From: an uncultured Prevotella sp.
Lineage (GTDB): Bacteria; Bacteroidota; Bacteroidia; Bacteroidales; Bacteroidaceae
Direction: 5' to 3'
DNA length: 58,486 bases
NCBI GenBank assembly: GCA_946415245.1
Contig: CAMKRS010000010.1
Span: 1 to 58,486, forward strand
Under the pieces are notes generated by a model. That model saw only the letters and a list, made by a program, of their open reading frames with translations. It was not told the origin of the DNA and searched no databases. Position numbers and translations under genes: made by a program. How positions within the stretch are numbered: position 1 is the stretch's first letter; the number at the start of each line of letters is the position of its first letter. This document shows, one piece after another, positions 10,191 through 19,487 of this stretch.

Positions 10191-12647
10191 TTATCTGAGT
10201 GAGGCGAGCAGATTATTGAGACTTACCTCGTCCTGGATCATCACTTCACGGGGCTTGGAACCCATTGCAGCACCTACAACACCTGCTTTCTCCAGTTGAT
10301 CCATCAAACGACCTGCACGGTTGTAACCAATAGCGAACTTTCGTTGGATGAGCGAGGTCGAACCACTCTGGTTGATGACTATCAATCGGGCTGCATCCTC
10401 GAATAATGGATCAAGATGCTGCATGTCGACATCCTTATCACCACCCTCACCAAAATCCGCCTCAGGCGTATCTGGTTCTGGCAACTCGAACGGCATGTTA
10501 TAACTCTGTTGTGCTGCGATGAACTCATTGATACGTTCCACCTCTGGTGTATCGACGAAGGCACACTGTATACGGATGGGTTCTGCGCCACCAAGATATA
10601 GCATATCACCCTTACCTATCAGTTGCTGGGCACCTGTACGGTCGAGAATGGTCTTCGAATCGATACCGGCACTTACCTTAAAGGCGATACGGGCAGGGAA
10701 GTTGGCCTTGATATTACCAGTGATAATGGTTGTTGTGGGACGTTGTGTGGCAATGATCATGTGGATACCCACGGCACGTGCCAGCTGGGCAATACGTGCA
10801 ATTGGCATTTCAATCTCCTTACCAGCCGTCATGATTAGATCACCGAACTCGTCGATGACCACAACGATGTAAGGCATATAGCCATGACCGCCACGAGGCG
10901 GAATCTTACGGTCGACGAATTTCTGGTTATACTCTTTGATATTCTTGGCACGTACCTCTTTCAGCAGGTCGTAGCGTGTATCCATCAGTTTACAGAGTGA
11001 GTTCAGGGTGCGTACAACCTTGGTGACATCGGTGATGATGGGATCAGCATCTTCATCAGGGACCTTTGCCAGGAAGTGATTAATCAGCGGGTTATAGATA
11101 GAAAACTCTACCTTCTTGGGGTCGACGAGTACGATCTTCAACTCTGCGGGGTGCTTCTTATATAATAAAGAGGTAAGAATGGCATTCAGTCCGACAGATT
11201 TACCCTGACCGGTAGCACCTGCTACCAGCAAGTGTGGTGCTTTGGCTAGATCGAACATAAACACTTCGTTGGTAATGGTCTTACCTACGGCACAGGGCAA
11301 TTCCATTTGGCTTTCCTGGAACTTCTTCGAATTCAGGATGGATTCCATCGACACGATCGAGGGCTTGGCGTTTGGAACCTCTATGCCTACTGTTCCTCTA
11401 CCTGGCATTGGCGCAATGATACGGATACCTAGAGCTGAGAGACTCAGGGCAATGTCGTCTTCCAGAGAGCGAATCTTCGTGATACGGACGCCTGGGGCGA
11501 GGGTAATCTCATAGAGGGTGATGGTAGGTCCCACCGTAGCTCTAATACTTGCAATCTCCACACCGAAGGTGCGCAGCACGTCAACGATGCGGTTTTTGTT
11601 AGCGGTTTGCTCCGCCATATCGATATAGGGCTTGCCGTCGTTATCGTATTTCTTCAGCAGGTCGAGGGTGGGATAGCGGTAGTTCTCGAGATCCTTCTTG
11701 GGATCATATGGACCTTGAGCCTCCAAAATACCGAGCGTCTTCGAATCGGCTGTTTCCTCACCGTCTGCCACCTCTACCTTCATATCGACATCATCGATGG
11801 GTTTGTTGGTTTTTATGGGATTTACGGGTTCTTTTTCCTCTTGATTATAGACATCGTCTATCACTACGGCCTTACCGTCGGACTTGAACTCTACGGTCTG
11901 TGTTGCGGGATCATCAAAGACTGTCGGGTCTTCCTCTGTTTTTATCAGATCCTCGTAGGATTCCTTCGGCTCGTTGGGATCGTTGTTGGTGATTTTGAAT
12001 TTCACCTTATCAATGAATTTCGAAGGATTCAGTATCTTACGGATGATGAATATTGTTTCAGCACTCAGATAGGTTAGGAAGGCGATTGCCGTTAATGCCA
12101 AGATCGCTGTCAAACCTGGGGCTCCCAGCAGATTCTCGATAGCTTGTTGGATATAGAGGCCGTGATCACCACCGGGATTATAGCATGCATCGCTGAAGAA
12201 GGGCGACAGGAACTTGGAGAACGTCACAGAACTCCAGATCATCAGGATCATCAGTGCCATAAACCATTTCAATAGGTTTACACGGTATGCCTTAATAAGA
12301 TGGATGCTCACCAGGAACAGGAATATGGGGATGAAGAAGGCGGAGAGTCCGAAGCAACGCTTGATGAAATACCACGATGCATAGGCACCAACGCTGCCAC
12401 AGGTGTTACTGAATTCATGATGCTCGTTCATGACTTCCCCTTCCCGAGGCATCTCAATCAAACTTTGATCGGCTGCACCCGTCGTGAAATAGGAAATAAA
12501 CGCCATGGTGAGATATCCGGCCACAAGGAACAACAAAATGCCCAAGAGAAAGCCCAATTTCTCGTTGGCAAAGAAATTCTTAAAACCTAATATATCTAAA
12601 AATCCAGATGGACGATTCTCCTTTTTTTCCTTCTTTTTCTTAACCAT
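10191..12647 (-). CDS. ftsK: DNA translocase FtsK
   Basis: 818 aa from ATG 12647. A longer frame reaches 12737 but runs through the -7 box at 12674-12682, so the start MVKKKKEKKENR is preferred. Pumps chromosomal DNA at the division septum. About four membrane helices in the first 200 residues, an acidic linker, then the RecA-like motor: FtsK alpha domain, Walker A GATGQGKSVGLN, Walker B YIVVVIDEFGDLI, and IIATQRPTTTIITG. A C-terminal gamma winged helix (STSLIQRKFAIGYNRAGRLM) binds polar KOPS-like sites. First gene of ftsK-lolA-DUF5687. Divergent from the exonuclease gene. Confidence 0.95.
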   Translation of the reverse strand: MVKKKKEKKENRPSGFLDILGFKNFFANEKLGFLLGILLFLVAGYLTMAFISYFTTGAADQSLIEMPREGEVMNEHHEFSNTCGSVGAYASWYFIKRCFGLSAFFIPIFLFLVSIHLIKAYRVNLLKWFMALMILMIWSSVTFSKFLSPFFSDACYNPGGDHGLYIQQAIENLLGAPGLTAILALTAIAFLTYLSAETIFIIRKILNPSKFIDKVKFKITNNDPNEPKESYEDLIKTEEDPTVFDDPATQTVEFKSDGKAVVIDDVYNQEEKEPVNPIKTNKPIDDVDMKVEVADGEETADSKTLGILEAQGPYDPKKDLENYRYPTLDLLKKYDNDGKPYIDMAEQTANKNRIVDVLRTFGVEIASIRATVGPTITLYEITLAPGVRITKIRSLEDDIALSLSALGIRIIAPMPGRGTVGIEVPNAKPSIVSMESILNSKKFQESQMELPCAVGKTITNEVFMFDLAKAPHLLVAGATGQGKSVGLNAILTSLLYKKHPAELKIVLVDPKKVEFSIYNPLINHFLAKVPDEDADPIITDVTKVVRTLNSLCKLMDTRYDLLKEVRAKNIKEYNQKFVDRKIPPRGGHGYMPYIVVVIDEFGDLIMTAGKEIEMPIARIAQLARAVGIHMIIATQRPTTTIITGNIKANFPARIAFKVSAGIDSKTILDRTGAQQLIGKGDMLYLGGAEPIRIQCAFVDTPEVERINEFIAAQQSYNMPFELPEPDTPEADFGEGGDKDVDMQHLDPLFEDAARLIVINQSGSTSLIQRKFAIGYNRAGRLMDQLEKAGVVGAAMGSKPREVMIQDEVSLNNLLASLR

Positions 12648-12673
12648 ATTGATGATGCTTCCTAATTTTTTCT

Positions 12674-12682
12674 GCAAAAGTA
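12674..12682 (-). promoter_or_regulatory. -7 element of ftsK
   Basis: The minus strand reads TACTTTTGC, 26 bp upstream of ATG 12647. It forms a compact divergent promoter region with the plus-strand -7 box at 12727-12735. Confidence 0.65.
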
Positions 12683-12726
12683 TAGTAAAAAACTCACATT
12701 TCATCATTTTTTCCCGATTTTTTATG

Positions 12727-12735
12727 TAATTTTGC
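12727..12735 (+). promoter_or_regulatory. -7 element directly before the exonuclease start
   Basis: TAATTTTGC matches TAnnTTTG. With initiation about 5-9 bp downstream, the transcript would begin within a few bases of ATG 12744, leaving no room for a ribosome binding site. Confidence 0.6.
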
Positions 12736-12743
12736 ACCTGATA

Positions 12744-13421
12744 ATGAAAAAAGTAATCTATAATAGGTTTAATAAAGCCTGGCTTGAGGATTTACCGAGG
12801 GTGGTTTACAATGGTAAAATCATCGTGGTGACTTCTCCTAACGAAGCCGAAAAAGCCGTCGACTACCTGTTGTCTATGTCCATTTTGGGGGTAGATACTG
12901 AGACGCGGCCATCGTTTACTAAAAACCAGCACTACAAATGTTCATTGCTTCAAGTGGCCACCCATCATAATTGCTTTCTGTTTCGTCTTAATTATCTTGG
13001 AATGTCTCCTGCAATCATCCGTCTGTTGGAGGATACGAAGGTTCCTAAGGTGGGGCTCTCTTGGCATGATGATATCCATTCACTTCAGGAACTAAGTAAG
13101 TTCACCCCGGGCAATTTCATTGATCTCCAACACCACATGCGCGAGATTGGTATCGAAGATCTCAGTCTTCAGAAATTATATGCCAACCTTTTCGGAGAGC
13201 GTATCAGCAAGGCTGAGCGTCTTTCCAACTGGGAGCGTGATGTGCTTTCTGAAAAACAGACGATGTATGCCGCTATTGATGCGTGGGCATGTATTCGTCT
13301 GTACGAGGAATTAGTCAGTCTTAAGACGAGTGGTGAGTATGAATTGATCGACGAACAGACGGAACTGGAGATAGAAGAAGAATTTAGACTATATGAAGAA
13401 CTTGCTGCTCAAAAGAGGTAA
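12744..13421 (+). CDS. 3'-5' exonuclease, DEDDy (RNase D-like) domain
   Basis: 225 aa from ATG 12744. An in-frame TTG at 12732 lies inside the -7 box and is rejected. Single exonuclease domain with acidic residues in order: DTE in LGVDTETRPSF (Exo I), D in LSWHDDIHSL (Exo II), and Y-x3-D in YAAIDAWACIRLYEEL (Exo III), the DEDDy arrangement. No HRDC domain, unlike RNase D. Substrate (RNA or DNA) cannot be set from sequence. Its 3' end overlaps the next gene by 29 bp, so translation is probably coupled. The mRNA is predicted to be almost leaderless. Confidence 0.9.
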   Translation: MKKVIYNRFNKAWLEDLPRVVYNGKIIVVTSPNEAEKAVDYLLSMSILGVDTETRPSFTKNQHYKCSLLQVATHHNCFLFRLNYLGMSPAIIRLLEDTKVPKVGLSWHDDIHSLQELSKFTPGNFIDLQHHMREIGIEDLSLQKLYANLFGERISKAERLSNWERDVLSEKQTMYAAIDAWACIRLYEELVSLKTSGEYELIDEQTELEIEEEFRLYEELAAQKR

Positions 13422-14565
13422 AGAGGAAAGTTTGATGCGTTTCCATCCCTGGGTTTTCTCTGGTGCTATCCAGTCGTCTGATGAGAATCTGGAAGATGGT
13501 GATTTGGTGCGCGTATTGACGAATGAGGGCCGTTTCATCGCTGTAGGTCATTATCAGAAAGGCTCTATCGCAGTACGTGTTTTGTCGTTCCGTGATATTG
13601 CTATTGATGATGAGTATTGGTATTCCCGTCTGTCGTCAGCGCTGAATATGCGTATTGCCATCGGGCTGGCTGACAATCCTGATAATAACACCTACCGATT
13701 GGTTCATGGCGAGGGTGATAATCTGCCAGGTCTGGTGATCGATATCTATGGCAAGACCGCAGTGATGCAGGCACATAGCATCGGTATGCATCTCTGTCGT
13801 GTGAATATTGCCGAGCAGTTGCAGAAAGTGATGAAGGGCCGCATAGAGAATGTCTACTACAAGAGCGAGACCACTTTGCCTTTTATGGATGAGATGGAAA
13901 ATGGCTTTATCATCGGTGGCGGTGGTGATAATACGGCTGTTGAGAATGGTTTGATGTTCTATGTTGACTGGCTACGTGGTCAGAAAACGGGTTTTTTCGT
14001 TGATCAGCGTGAGAACCGTTCTTTGCTTGAGAAATTTGCCAAAGGCCGTAAGGTACTGAATATGTTCTGCTATACAGGCGGTTTTTCGTTCTATGCCATG
14101 CGGGGTGGGGCATCACTTGTACATTCTGTCGATAGTAGTGCAAAAGCCATTGAACTCACGAACCGAAATGTGCAGTTGAATTTCCCAGGTGATGCTCGTC
14201 ATCAGGCTTTCTGCGAGGATGCTTTCAAATATCTGGAAGGTGCTGATAACCAATATGATCTGATTATACTCGATCCCCCTGCCTTTGCCAAACATCGTGG
14301 GGCATTGCATAATGCGCTGAAAGGATATACCCGTCTGAATAACAAGGCTTTCCAGATGATCCAGCCAGGTGGTATTCTTTTTACCTTCAGTTGTTCGCAG
14401 GTGGTAACCAAGGATCATTTCCGTAATGCCGTCTTTACAGCTGCTGCCCAGGCAGGCCGCAAAGTGCGTATCCTCCATCAGTTGCACCAGCCTGCTGATC
14501 ATCCTATTAATATCTATCATCCCGAAGGCGAATACCTCAAGGGACTTGTCCTCTATGTAGAGTGA
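13393..14565 (+). CDS. Class I SAM-dependent rRNA methyltransferase, RlmI-like
   Basis: 390 aa. Expected to methylate 23S rRNA (m5C, RlmI type). Residues about 1-75 form a PUA domain (HPWVFSGAI, GRFIAVGHYQKGSIAVRVLS). A linking domain follows, then the Rossmann methyltransferase fold: motif I VLNMFCYTGGFSFYAM, acidic motif II VHSVDSSAKAIEL, motif IV LIILDPPAFAKHR, and the cysteine motif TFSCSQVV. Overlaps the exonuclease by 29 bp and tilS by 4 bp (GTGA), forming one RNA-metabolism operon. Exact target base is inferred from family. Confidence 0.92.
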   Translation: MKNLLLKRGKEESLMRFHPWVFSGAIQSSDENLEDGDLVRVLTNEGRFIAVGHYQKGSIAVRVLSFRDIAIDDEYWYSRLSSALNMRIAIGLADNPDNNTYRLVHGEGDNLPGLVIDIYGKTAVMQAHSIGMHLCRVNIAEQLQKVMKGRIENVYYKSETTLPFMDEMENGFIIGGGGDNTAVENGLMFYVDWLRGQKTGFFVDQRENRSLLEKFAKGRKVLNMFCYTGGFSFYAMRGGASLVHSVDSSAKAIELTNRNVQLNFPGDARHQAFCEDAFKYLEGADNQYDLIILDPPAFAKHRGALHNALKGYTRLNNKAFQMIQPGGILFTFSCSQVVTKDHFRNAVFTAAAQAGRKVRILHQLHQPADHPINIYHPEGEYLKGLVLYVE

Positions 14566-15902
14566 ATAGTAGAGTTTCAAATTTCATCGCGAAAGAGGGC
14601 CTGCTGAACAAAGATAGCCTTCATATAGTGGCGCTGAGTGGCGGTGCGGATAGTGTGGCATTGCTCCTGATTTTGAAGCAATTAGGTTATCGTATAGAAG
14701 CTGCTCATTGCAATTTTCATCTTCGCGGAGAGGAGTCTGATCGCGACGAAGCCTTTGCCTGCGCTTTGTGCAAACAACAAAATATCCCATTCCATCGGGT
14801 CCATTTCGATACTAACGAATATGCGGCCTTGCATAAGGTAAGCATCGAGATGGCAGCCCGTGAACTTCGTTACCGCTATTTTGAACAATTGCGTCAAGAT
14901 CTTGGTGCTGATACCATCTGTGTCGCTCATCATCGTGACGATGCAGTGGAGACCCTGCTGATGAACTTAATGAACGGTACAGGTATTCACGGACTCACGG
15001 GTATCCGTCCAAAGAATGGCCACGTTGTACGTCCGCTATTATGTCTCAGTCGTTCTGAGATAGAAGAATATCTCCATTCCATCGACCAGTCCTATGTCAT
15101 TGACTCTACCAACGCCACCGATGATGTGTTACGCAACAAGATCCGACTCCATCTGATTCCGGTGATGCAGCAGATTTTGCTGAAATCATCGGAGAATATT
15201 GCCAAGACCGCTTCATATATAAAAGAGGTGGAAACGGTTTATGACGATGCGATCCAAAAAGATCTTTCAAACCTTATAACAACGTTACATCCAGGCACTT
15301 CTGCGGATCCTCACGAGGCCTATGCGGTCAGAATTGCTGATTTGCAGGCATTACCATCGCCTGAGTGTTTCCTGTTCGAATGGCTGCGGACTTATGATTT
15401 CAACTCCGCACAGATTCTGCAGATTGCAGAGAATCTCCACACACCATCTGGAAAGACTTTCAATTCTGCCTCTCATGTGCTCTATTTCGACCGCGATACG
15501 TTAGTTGTAGCATCCGATTATCAACCAGCATCCCCCATAAAGATACCCGAGGAAGGTGTCTATCAGTTTCAAGGAAATGTAAAATTCAAAGTTGCAATTT
15601 CTGAAGATGTATATATATTAAAATCAGATAATTATGCAACAATTGATAAAGAAAAAGTGGAATTTCCTCTAACCATTAGAATTATCCAACAAGGTGACCG
15701 TTTTATTCCCTATGGCATGAATGGCTCAAAGCTCGTGAGCGACTATCTCACTGATAAGAAAATCAGCCTCTGGGCAAGACGCAGTCAAATGGTCGTCACT
15801 GATGCCAGAGGTGAGATTCTGTGGTTGGTGGGTCATCGCATCGACCATCGTTTCCGCATTACAACCTCCACTAAGTCGGTTTTGAAAATAGAGTTGTTAT
15901 AA
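14562..15902 (+). CDS. tilS: tRNA(Ile)-lysidine synthase
   Basis: 446 aa. Converts the wobble cytidine of tRNA-Ile(CAU) to lysidine using ATP and lysine. PP-loop ALSGGADSVALLL (SGGADS at 26-31), HCNFHLRGEESDRD and HHRDDAVETLLMNL are the N-type ATPase signatures. A C-terminal TilS domain ends the protein (IIQQGDRFIPYGMNGSK, WLVGHRIDHRF). Starts at GTG 14562, which forms a GTGA overlap with the preceding stop. The start lies in GTGAATAGTAGA, the same string found at the GTG start of metH. A hairpin terminator follows at 15916. Confidence 0.95.
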   Translation: MNSRVSNFIAKEGLLNKDSLHIVALSGGADSVALLLILKQLGYRIEAAHCNFHLRGEESDRDEAFACALCKQQNIPFHRVHFDTNEYAALHKVSIEMAARELRYRYFEQLRQDLGADTICVAHHRDDAVETLLMNLMNGTGIHGLTGIRPKNGHVVRPLLCLSRSEIEEYLHSIDQSYVIDSTNATDDVLRNKIRLHLIPVMQQILLKSSENIAKTASYIKEVETVYDDAIQKDLSNLITTLHPGTSADPHEAYAVRIADLQALPSPECFLFEWLRTYDFNSAQILQIAENLHTPSGKTFNSASHVLYFDRDTLVVASDYQPASPIKIPEEGVYQFQGNVKFKVAISEDVYILKSDNYATIDKEKVEFPLTIRIIQQGDRFIPYGMNGSKLVSDYLTDKKISLWARRSQMVVTDARGEILWLVGHRIDHRFRITTSTKSVLKIELL

Positions 15903-15915
15903 TCTCGCTCATTTT

Positions 15916-15945
15916 CCTCCAAATTTTTTGGAGGTTTCTATTTTT
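15916..15945 (+). terminator. Terminator after tilS, overlapping the nhaD -33 box
   Basis: CCTCCAAA (15916-15923) pairs with TTTGGAGG (15927-15934), followed by a T-rich tract. The second arm contains the TTTG that is also the nhaD -33 element. Confidence 0.75.
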
Positions 15946-15958
15946 CTTTGTAATTTTG
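15927..15958 (+). promoter_or_regulatory. Full -33/-7 promoter of nhaD
   Basis: TTTG at 15927-15930, exactly 20 bp, then TAATTTTG at 15951-15958. ATG follows at 15983. Confidence 0.8.
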
Positions 15959-15982
15959 TAGCCGAAAGTATAATGTGAACGA

Positions 15983-17392
15983 ATGACACTCATTATTGTC
16001 ATATTATTAATTTGTGGATATCTGCTCATTGCGACGGGTCATCTCACAGGTGTTAACAAGGCTGCTATCGCTATGTTCTTGGGCACGGTAGGCTGGGTGC
16101 TTTATATCTGTTGGGGATCTGATTTTGTGATGTCTCAGCATCCACGTGAATATGCCGACTATTTGGCTGGTGAGGAACCGTCGAGTAGCGCGGTGAAATT
16201 CTATATCTGCAACGAGATCTTTCTGAACTACGTGGGCCGAGCTGCTAGTATCGTGATGTTCTTGTTGGCTACCATGTCAATTATTGAGATACTCGATAAC
16301 AATGGTTGTTTTGACTTCGTGCAGAAATGGATAAAGACTCACAATCCAAAACGATTGTTGTGGACCATCACCATCGCCACTTTCATTATCTCTGCTAATC
16401 TTGATAATCTCACAACGGCCACGATGATGTTGGTCATTATGCGTGGCATCGTGCAGAATCGTCGTCAGCGAATGCTTATTGGTAGCGCCATTGTGATAGC
16501 TGCCTGTTGTGGTGGTTGTTTCACGGTGATAGGTGATCCTACGGGCTTGTTGTTGTGGGGGAATGGTGCTGTTACTGCTACTCATTTCTCTGCCTACTTG
16601 GCTTTGCCCGCCATCATGGCGTGGGTGATACCTACTGTCTTGATTAATGTCCAACTGCCTGAGAGCCTTGATACTCAATGGTCTCCGATGCCTTATCGAG
16701 GTGATGAGACCAATTTACTGCCTTGGCAGCGTATTCTGATGCTCTTTGTAGGCATCGGTGGTTTGTGGTTTATCCCTACCTTTCATAATATTACTAAACT
16801 CCCACCATTCCTTGGTGCCCTTTGCGTGCTGAGTGTGCTGTGGGTGGTTAACGAGGCTTTCAACCGTAAGTTGATGCTGGCTGATCGTATGTCAGAGCGT
16901 CGTTTACCACAGGCCATGAAATATGGTGCTATCCAGCAGATGCTTTTTGTGATGGGTATTATGTTGGGCATGGGCGTGGTGATGGAGACAGGCGTCTTTG
17001 GTGATGTTTCTGCATGGATTGATTTCCATATCCATAACGTATGGATTGTAGGTGTTTTGTCTGGTCTCCTTTCCAGTCTTGTGGATACGTTTACTATTGC
17101 CATCAGCGATATCTCGCTCTATCCGGTCTTGGAGTATCAGCAGTTAGGCCGTTGGGCAGATGCTGATTATATGAGCAACTTTGCGGTCAATGGTGCTTAT
17201 TGGCTTGTTATCGCTTTCTCTACAGCAGTAGGAGGTTGTCTGTTGTCGGTGGGTTCTACTAGCGGCATTGCCTTGATGAAGATGGAGCACCTTAAGCTGG
17301 GTTGGTATCTGAAGAATATCTCTCCCAAGGTGCTGTTAGGATGGTTGGTAGGATTTGCCATCCTCTGGTTCGAAATTTATATATGTAACTAA
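15983..17392 (+). CDS. nhaD: Na+/H+ antiporter, NhaD type
   Basis: 469 aa with about 12 membrane segments. Exchanges Na+ for H+ at the inner membrane. Motifs typical of NhaD in the ion-transporter superfamily: ISANLDNLTTATMMLVIM, GGCFTVIGDPTGLLLWG, SSLVDTFTIAISD and GGCLLSVGSTSGIALMKM, with helix-breaking Asp/Asn/Thr residues within membrane segments. The long soluble insert after TM2 (QHPREYADYLAGEEPSSSA) is also seen in relatives. It has its own promoter and may read through into pfkA 12 bp later. Ion specificity is inferred from family. Confidence 0.92.
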   Translation: MTLIIVILLICGYLLIATGHLTGVNKAAIAMFLGTVGWVLYICWGSDFVMSQHPREYADYLAGEEPSSSAVKFYICNEIFLNYVGRAASIVMFLLATMSIIEILDNNGCFDFVQKWIKTHNPKRLLWTITIATFIISANLDNLTTATMMLVIMRGIVQNRRQRMLIGSAIVIAACCGGCFTVIGDPTGLLLWGNGAVTATHFSAYLALPAIMAWVIPTVLINVQLPESLDTQWSPMPYRGDETNLLPWQRILMLFVGIGGLWFIPTFHNITKLPPFLGALCVLSVLWVVNEAFNRKLMLADRMSERRLPQAMKYGAIQQMLFVMGIMLGMGVVMETGVFGDVSAWIDFHIHNVWIVGVLSGLLSSLVDTFTIAISDISLYPVLEYQQLGRWADADYMSNFAVNGAYWLVIAFSTAVGGCLLSVGSTSGIALMKMEHLKLGWYLKNISPKVLLGWLVGFAILWFEIYICN

Positions 17393-17404
17393 ACTAAAGA
17401 TATT

Positions 17405-18382
17405 ATGACGAAGGTTAAGACCATTGGTATTCTCACTTCAGGTGGTGATGCACCGGGTATGAATGCGGCTATTCGTGCCGTCACCCGTGCTGGTATTTAC
17501 AACGGATTTAAGATTAAAGGTATCTATCGCGGCTACGACGGTCTGATTAAGGGAGAGGTGAAGCAGTTCACGACGGAGGACGTCTCGGGTATCATCACCC
17601 GTGGCGGTACGATCCTGAAGACGGCCCGCAGTAAGGAGTTTATGACGCCCGAGGGTATGCAGAAGGCTTACGAGACCTGCAAAAAGGAGGAGATCGACGC
17701 CCTTGTGGTCATTGGTGGTAACGGTTCGCTCACCGGTGCCCGTAACTTTGGCATGGAATTCGACTTCCCATGCATCGGTCTGCCTGGTACCATCGACAAC
17801 GACCTCTACGGCACCGATGCTACTATTGGTTATGATACGACGATGAACACCATCATGGAGTGTGTTGACCGCATCCGTGATACGGCGAATTCTCACGAGC
17901 GTATTTTCTTCGTCGAGGTGATGGGTCGTGATGCCGGTTTCCTGGCACAGAACTGTGCCATTGCCTGTGGCGCCGAAGCCGCCATTGTGCCTGAGGAAGT
18001 AACCGATGTCGACCAGTTGGCACAGTTCATGGGTCGTGGTATCCGTAAATCCAAGAAATCATGTATTGTCATCGTGTCGGAAAGTCCCAAATGCGGTGCA
18101 CTTTACTATGCCGACCGTGTGAAGAATGAGTTCCCGGAGTTCGACGTGCGCGTGTCCATCCTTGGTCATTTACAGCGTGGCGGCACACCGTCTGCCCGCG
18201 ACCGTATTTTGGCCAGTTGCACGGGCGTCGGTGCTGTTGAAGCCATTATGCAGGGGCAGCGTAATGTCATGGTGGGCTATCGCAATAACGACATTGTCTA
18301 TGTGCCCTTCACCGAGTGCATCCGTACCGATAAGCGTTTCGATAAGCGCCTCATCACTGTGCTCGACGAACTGAGTATTTAA
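17405..18382 (+). CDS. pfkA: ATP-dependent 6-phosphofructokinase
   Basis: 325 aa. Phosphorylates fructose 6-phosphate in glycolysis. [18 protein letters not shown] (ATP site), [19 protein letters not shown] (catalytic Asp of TIDND) and [11 protein letters not shown] (substrate site) are present. Gly in GGNGS and Gly in PGTIDND fit an ATP rather than a pyrophosphate enzyme. The usual GGDGS Asp is Asn (GGNGS), which is unusual because the Asp contacts Mg-ATP in the E. coli enzyme. Lies 12 bp after nhaD and 3 bp before the next gene. This gene and its downstream neighbour are more GC-rich than the upstream block. Confidence 0.95.
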   Translation: MTKVKTIGILTSGGDAPGMNAAIRAVTRAGIYNGFKIKGIYRGYDGLIKGEVKQFTTEDVSGIITRGGTILKTARSKEFMTPEGMQKAYETCKKEEIDALVVIGGNGSLTGARNFGMEFDFPCIGLPGTIDNDLYGTDATIGYDTTMNTIMECVDRIRDTANSHERIFFVEVMGRDAGFLAQNCAIACGAEAAIVPEEVTDVDQLAQFMGRGIRKSKKSCIVIVSESPKCGALYYADRVKNEFPEFDVRVSILGHLQRGGTPSARDRILASCTGVGAVEAIMQGQRNVMVGYRNNDIVYVPFTECIRTDKRFDKRLITVLDELSI

Positions 18383-18385
18383 ATT

Positions 18386-19486
18386 ATGCCTGAAATAAAG
18401 AAAATCGTTCTGACGGGTGGTCCTTGCGCTGGTAAGACCACAGCATTGGTAAAGATTACCGAATATTTCTCTGGATTCGGTTATAAGGTATTTAACGTGC
18501 CTGAGGTGCCTACCATTTACAGTACTGCGGGCTGGAACTATCTCACACCCAATCGCGACCTTTATTATCAGGGCGAGCGTGCTATTCTTGAGACGCAGTT
18601 GTCCCTCGAAGATTCTTTTCTCCATCTGGCAGAGGTGTGCACTAAACCGGTGCTCATTGTCTGCGACCGTGGTACGATGGATATCTCTGCCTATATCAAG
18701 CCCGAGGAGTGGCAGGAGATCACCGCTATGGCAGGCACCAACCCTAACGAGCTTTTGGAACGCTATGATGCTGTGCTCCATTTGGTGAGTGCAGCCGATG
18801 GTGCCGAGCAGTATTATACTACCGCTACCAATGCCACCCGCTACGAGCAGGCCAATGAAGAAGGTCTCCGTATCGCGCGCGAATTGGATAAAAAAGTCAT
18901 CAAGGCCTGGACTGGCCATCCACACCTGCGTGTCATCAACAACCATGATGACTTTGAAAATAAACTGAATCGTGTGCTGAAGGAAATCTCGAAGGTGGTT
19001 GGACTACCGCAACCTGTTCAGGAGGAGCGTGTCTACCTTGTGGAGATCGTTGGAGAGATTCCCGAGTGCTCCGAGAGCGAGATTACTCAGACCTATCTTG
19101 TGGCAGAACCTGGCTGTGAGGTGCGCCTGCGTCGCAGGGTGTTTAGTGGCGGTAAGGTGGTTAACGTCCACCGCTCGAAGAAACGTATCTCTGAGACCGA
19201 GGATATTGAGACTGAGCGTCGCATAGACAACAATCTCTACGAGCAAATGCTCCAACAGGCTGATCCTTATCGCTCTACCATCAAGAAGAAACGTCAGAGT
19301 TTTATTTGGAAAGGACAATTCTTCGAAATCGATACTTTTCTGTCGCCTGTCAACAATCTCGTGATGATGGAGACCAAGGGCATCGCCCAGCAAGAGACGG
19401 TCAATTTCCCTCCCTTCGTCAAGGTACTCGAAGATGTTACCGGCAATCCTCGCTACCTCAACTATAATATTGCTCTAACCCGATAA
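18386..19486 (+). CDS. ATP-binding protein with AAA/P-loop kinase-like and CYTH-like domains (TTD14-like)
   Basis: 366 aa. N-terminal P-loop domain with Walker A TGGPCAGKTT (residues about 10-19), lid-like basic residues and LIVCDRGTMDISAYI (Walker B-like). The C-terminal part (about 215-350) has the charged alternating pattern of a CYTH/triphosphate-tunnel domain (EVRLRRRVFSGGKV, RIDNNLYEQMLQQADPYRST, FEIDTF). This order resembles eukaryotic TTD14 and bacterial AAA_28 proteins. Biochemical role unknown; nucleotide or polyphosphate binding is inference. Tightly packed between pfkA (3 bp) and guanine deaminase (1 bp). Confidence 0.82.
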   Translation: MPEIKKIVLTGGPCAGKTTALVKITEYFSGFGYKVFNVPEVPTIYSTAGWNYLTPNRDLYYQGERAILETQLSLEDSFLHLAEVCTKPVLIVCDRGTMDISAYIKPEEWQEITAMAGTNPNELLERYDAVLHLVSAADGAEQYYTTATNATRYEQANEEGLRIARELDKKVIKAWTGHPHLRVINNHDDFENKLNRVLKEISKVVGLPQPVQEERVYLVEIVGEIPECSESEITQTYLVAEPGCEVRLRRRVFSGGKVVNVHRSKKRISETEDIETERRIDNNLYEQMLQQADPYRSTIKKKRQSFIWKGQFFEIDTFLSPVNNLVMMETKGIAQQETVNFPPFVKVLEDVTGNPRYLNYNIALTR

Positions 19487-19487
19487 G

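Noticed and set aside
12648..12737. N-terminal extension of FtsK (30 residues upstream of 12647)
   Set aside because: It would be translated through the gene's own -7 element and overlaps the divergent promoter.
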